Notes under the pieces: generated by a model
What the model saw: only the letters and a program-made list of their open reading frames with translations
Databases searched by the model: none
What the model was told of the DNA's origin: nothing
DNA from: Acidobacteriota bacterium
GTDB taxonomy: Bacteria; Acidobacteriota; Terriglobia; UBA7540
Direction: 5' to 3'
NCBI GenBank assembly: GCA_902812465.1
Contig: CADDZE010000001.1
Coordinates: 1-64,000 of the forward strand
Length of the DNA stretch: 64,000 bases
Part shown: piece after piece, positions 62,491 to 64,000 of the stretch
Numbering within the stretch: position 1 is the stretch's first letter
Layout of the letters: each line of letters starts with the position of its first letter
Translations under genes and position numbers: made by a program

Positions 62491-62976
62491 TCACGGGCAG
62501 GGGGAAGGCTTTTCCCCTCCTTCCGGCCCAACTGCTCTGGCGCGACAAGCCGGGCAGCGCCCACCGATTTCAAGCCGGGCCACCTCCACGTCAAAGCCCT
62601 GGCGCACGATCTCCTCTTTGAGCTGTTCGAAAAGGGGGCTGGTGGATTCTTCGATTCTCCCGCAGATCAAACAAGCCAGGTGAAAGTGGTCGCTGCCTGT
62701 CTTGGCCTCGTAATAGTGCTTTTCTCCGTTCAGGTGCATCAGGTCGAGTTCATCGATCAGACGGTGCCGTTTGAGCAGGTCAAGCGTGCGATACACCGTA
62801 GCTCGATGGATGCTAGGCAAGCGCTGCTGGGCGAGCCGGAGAAGCCCGGCCGCGTCCAGGTGCTCCTGAGCCCCCTGGATCAGCTCGAATAGGAGTCGGC
62901 GCTGCGCCGTGATGCGGAGCCCATGCAAGCGAGCATCGGCTAACAGGGAGCGGTGTTCAGAGGGTTGGTTGGCCAC
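62491..62976 (-). CDS. Fur-family metal-responsive transcriptional regulator
   Basis: A 161-residue regulator of the Fur/PerR/Zur family. The N-terminal winged helix has LHGLRITAQRRLLFELIQGA and HRATVYRTLDLLKRHRLIDE (recognition helix). The metal-binding part contains HYYEAKTGSDHFHLACLICG, with the His/Cys ligands, and a second CxxC in RCPACRARAV, so both structural zinc pairs are present. Which metal or peroxide it senses cannot be told. It is followed on the same strand by the outer-membrane/cytochrome c pair and has its own promoter upstream at 63084-63112. Confidence 0.9.
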   Translation of the reverse strand: MANQPSEHRSLLADARLHGLRITAQRRLLFELIQGAQEHLDAAGLLRLAQQRLPSIHRATVYRTLDLLKRHRLIDELDLMHLNGEKHYYEAKTGSDHFHLACLICGRIEESTSPLFEQLKEEIVRQGFDVEVARLEIGGRCPACRARAVGPEGGEKPSPCP

Positions 62977-63307
62977 TATGGCTAGACGCGACTGAGTCGC
63001 ATGATTTCACCTTGGCACTCCCTCTTTCACGCGACGGTGTCGCATAAACCATTCAAAATAAACTTTCTATACCAAACAGTGCAAATTAACCTCTCGCCCT
63101 CCGCCGTGTCAAGAACTTTTTCACCCTTACCCGCCATCGCCACGCTCTCTCCGGTCCGTCGACGAGCGGCGCAGGCTGCTTCCCGGCCGCGGGAGGCCTC
63201 AGCGTTTACGCCTGTTGTCGGCAACTTCCGGCGCAACGCCTTCTCCCCCTTGCCCGGGCATGAAGGCAGGATGGGGGCAGTCATCGAGGCCGCGAATTAC
63301 CGTCTCT
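62977..63307. other. Intergenic region upstream of the Fur-family gene
   Basis: About 330 bases between the VWA gene and the Fur-family gene, both on the minus strand. It contains a good promoter (63084-63112) and an AT-rich patch (63040-63080) that could hold an operator, but I see no clear inverted repeat of the Fur-box type. Confidence 0.5.
63084..63112 (-). promoter_or_regulatory. Sigma-70-type promoter of the Fur-family gene
   Basis: On the minus strand a perfect TTGACA (63107-63112) is followed after 17 bases by TTAATT (63084-63089), giving a start of transcription near 63077 and a leader of about 100 bases. The -10 matches the consensus at three of six positions, including the first and last T. 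Confidence 0.6.
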
Positions 63308-64000
63308 TCACTGGGAAGGGGCGAAATAGCCGTTTTTGGCGCGGACGCGGAGCCCCTTTTGCAGAGGTTCCAGGGTAATGGTGCGGAAGGTTCCGTCGCG
63401 CGCTGGATTGGAGGAAATGTAAGCCAAGCTGTACTGGCTGCGGAGCTCGCGAGAAATCTCCTGAAAGTTCTCAGCGAGGTCGCTGGCTTCAAAGGGGAAG
63501 AAAGCTTGGCCGCCGGTCTGGTCGGCGAGGTATCGCAGCACCTTGTCGCCGTGGGTGTCGATGCCGGAGCGGTTGGTACTGATGGCGTAGATCGTGACTT
63601 CGGCCCGCTGAGCCATGGAGAGGGCTTCGTCGCGCGAGTGCTGGCTGTTATTGTCACGCCCGTCGCTGATGAGGATCATGACGCGGCGGAGGTAGGGTTC
63701 GGGTGGGGGCAGCAGCATCATTTTTTCCTTGCAGGCGAAATAGATCGCATCGTAAAGCCCGGTACCGCCGCCTGCCTGCAAGCTACGAATGGCCTGCGAA
63801 AGCTTCTCCAAGTCGTCGGTGTAGTCCTGTAGAAGCTGCGGCTCGATGTCAAAGCCGACCACGAAGGCCTGATCCTTACCCGGGCGGAGGATATCGTTCA
63901 GAAAGTCGATGGCAGCTTCTTCTTCAAAGCGCAGGCGGTCGCGGATGCTATTGCTGGTGTCGATGAGGATGCCGATGCGCAGCGGCAGATTAGTTTCGCG
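63308..64000 (-). CDS. VWA-domain protein, C-terminal part (runs off the window)
   Basis: The visible 230 residues are the main part of a von Willebrand factor A domain. The MIDAS metal motif DTSNS (in GILIDTSNSIRDRL) appears just inside the window edge, the threonine site is GGGTGLYDAIYFACKEK and the second acidic site is ILISDGRDNNS. The end (SLAYISSNPARDGTFRTITL, RVRAKNGYFAPSQ) matches secreted acidobacterial VWA proteins that finish with this short beta module. It probably binds a partner through metal. The N-terminus with any signal peptide lies beyond 64000. Confidence 0.85.
   Translation of the reverse strand, partial: RETNLPLRIGILIDTSNSIRDRLRFEEEAAIDFLNDILRPGKDQAFVVGFDIEPQLLQDYTDDLEKLSQAIRSLQAGGGTGLYDAIYFACKEKMMLLPPPEPYLRRVMILISDGRDNNSQHSRDEALSMAQRAEVTIYAISTNRSGIDTHGDKVLRYLADQTGGQAFFPFEASDLAENFQEISRELRSQYSLAYISSNPARDGTFRTITLEPLQKGLRVRAKNGYFAPSQ

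Noticed and set aside
1-64000. CRISPR arrays, prophage, integrative elements, rRNA and tRNA genes
   Set aside because: No repeat-spacer pattern, phage structural genes or integrases, and no convincing tRNA or rRNA sequence were found by reading both strands.

Overview
The window looks like a chromosomal segment of a Gram-negative soil-type bacterium, most probably an Acidobacteriota. The grounds are the lipid A gene lpxD, two very long Oar-like TonB-dependent receptors with an N-terminal carboxypeptidase-regulatory-like domain, an acidobacterial-style VWA protein, TPR-rich secreted proteins, several small proteins of acidobacterial type and high G+C. No rRNA, tRNA or CRISPR array was recognised. 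The taxon is inferred from gene content only.

Layout. 1-1.7 kb is a decayed accessory patch: the edge of an IS3-type element abuts a frameshifted AAA ATPase (DUF4143 type), followed by the shattered C-terminus of an Eco57I/TaqI-type restriction-methylase. 1.7-9 kb has a fibronectin-III protein, a radical SAM protein, small proteins, TPR-smpB, malQ, and a LuxR-type regulator beside a PilZ protein. 9-19 kb is core metabolism: lpxD, plsC, a dapF homologue, a GT-C membrane protein, a PfkB kinase, mtnP, an MBL hydrolase, methylmalonyl-CoA epimerase and ilvE. 19.5-35 kb is export: a TauE/SafE protein and two complete tripartite RND systems (permease-adaptor-TolC, then adaptor-permease-TolC), separated by two thioredoxin-fold proteins, a small membrane protein and an RraA-like protein. 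35-43 kb holds recG, rsmD, a Tat-exported TIM-barrel protein, an aminotransferase, an orphan sugar-binding lipoprotein, trxB and an O-methyltransferase.

43.4-52.9 kb is the most unusual block. It holds a TPR protein, a large protein joining a c-type heme site, a peptidylglycine-hydroxylase-like (PHM) copper domain and TPR repeats, a CPISN redoxin, a second heme-PHM protein without TPRs, and an Oar-like receptor. All six copper ligands known from PHM can be lined up by eye in both PHM-like proteins. I read this as a candidate periplasmic copper oxygenase module in which heme could replace ascorbate as electron donor.

53-64 kb has a TPR/jelly-roll protein, a second Oar-like receptor with a structured-looking leader, an amidase, a cytochrome c with an outer-membrane-type protein, a Fur-family regulator with a visible promoter, and a VWA protein that runs off the window.

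Other points: the DapF homologue has Ser at both catalytic Cys positions, the LuxR-type regulator has Gln in place of the phospho-accepting Asp, both RND permeases lack the Lys of the proton relay, and two pairs of intergenic direct repeats lie at 23.8-24.0 and 47.3-47.6 kb.
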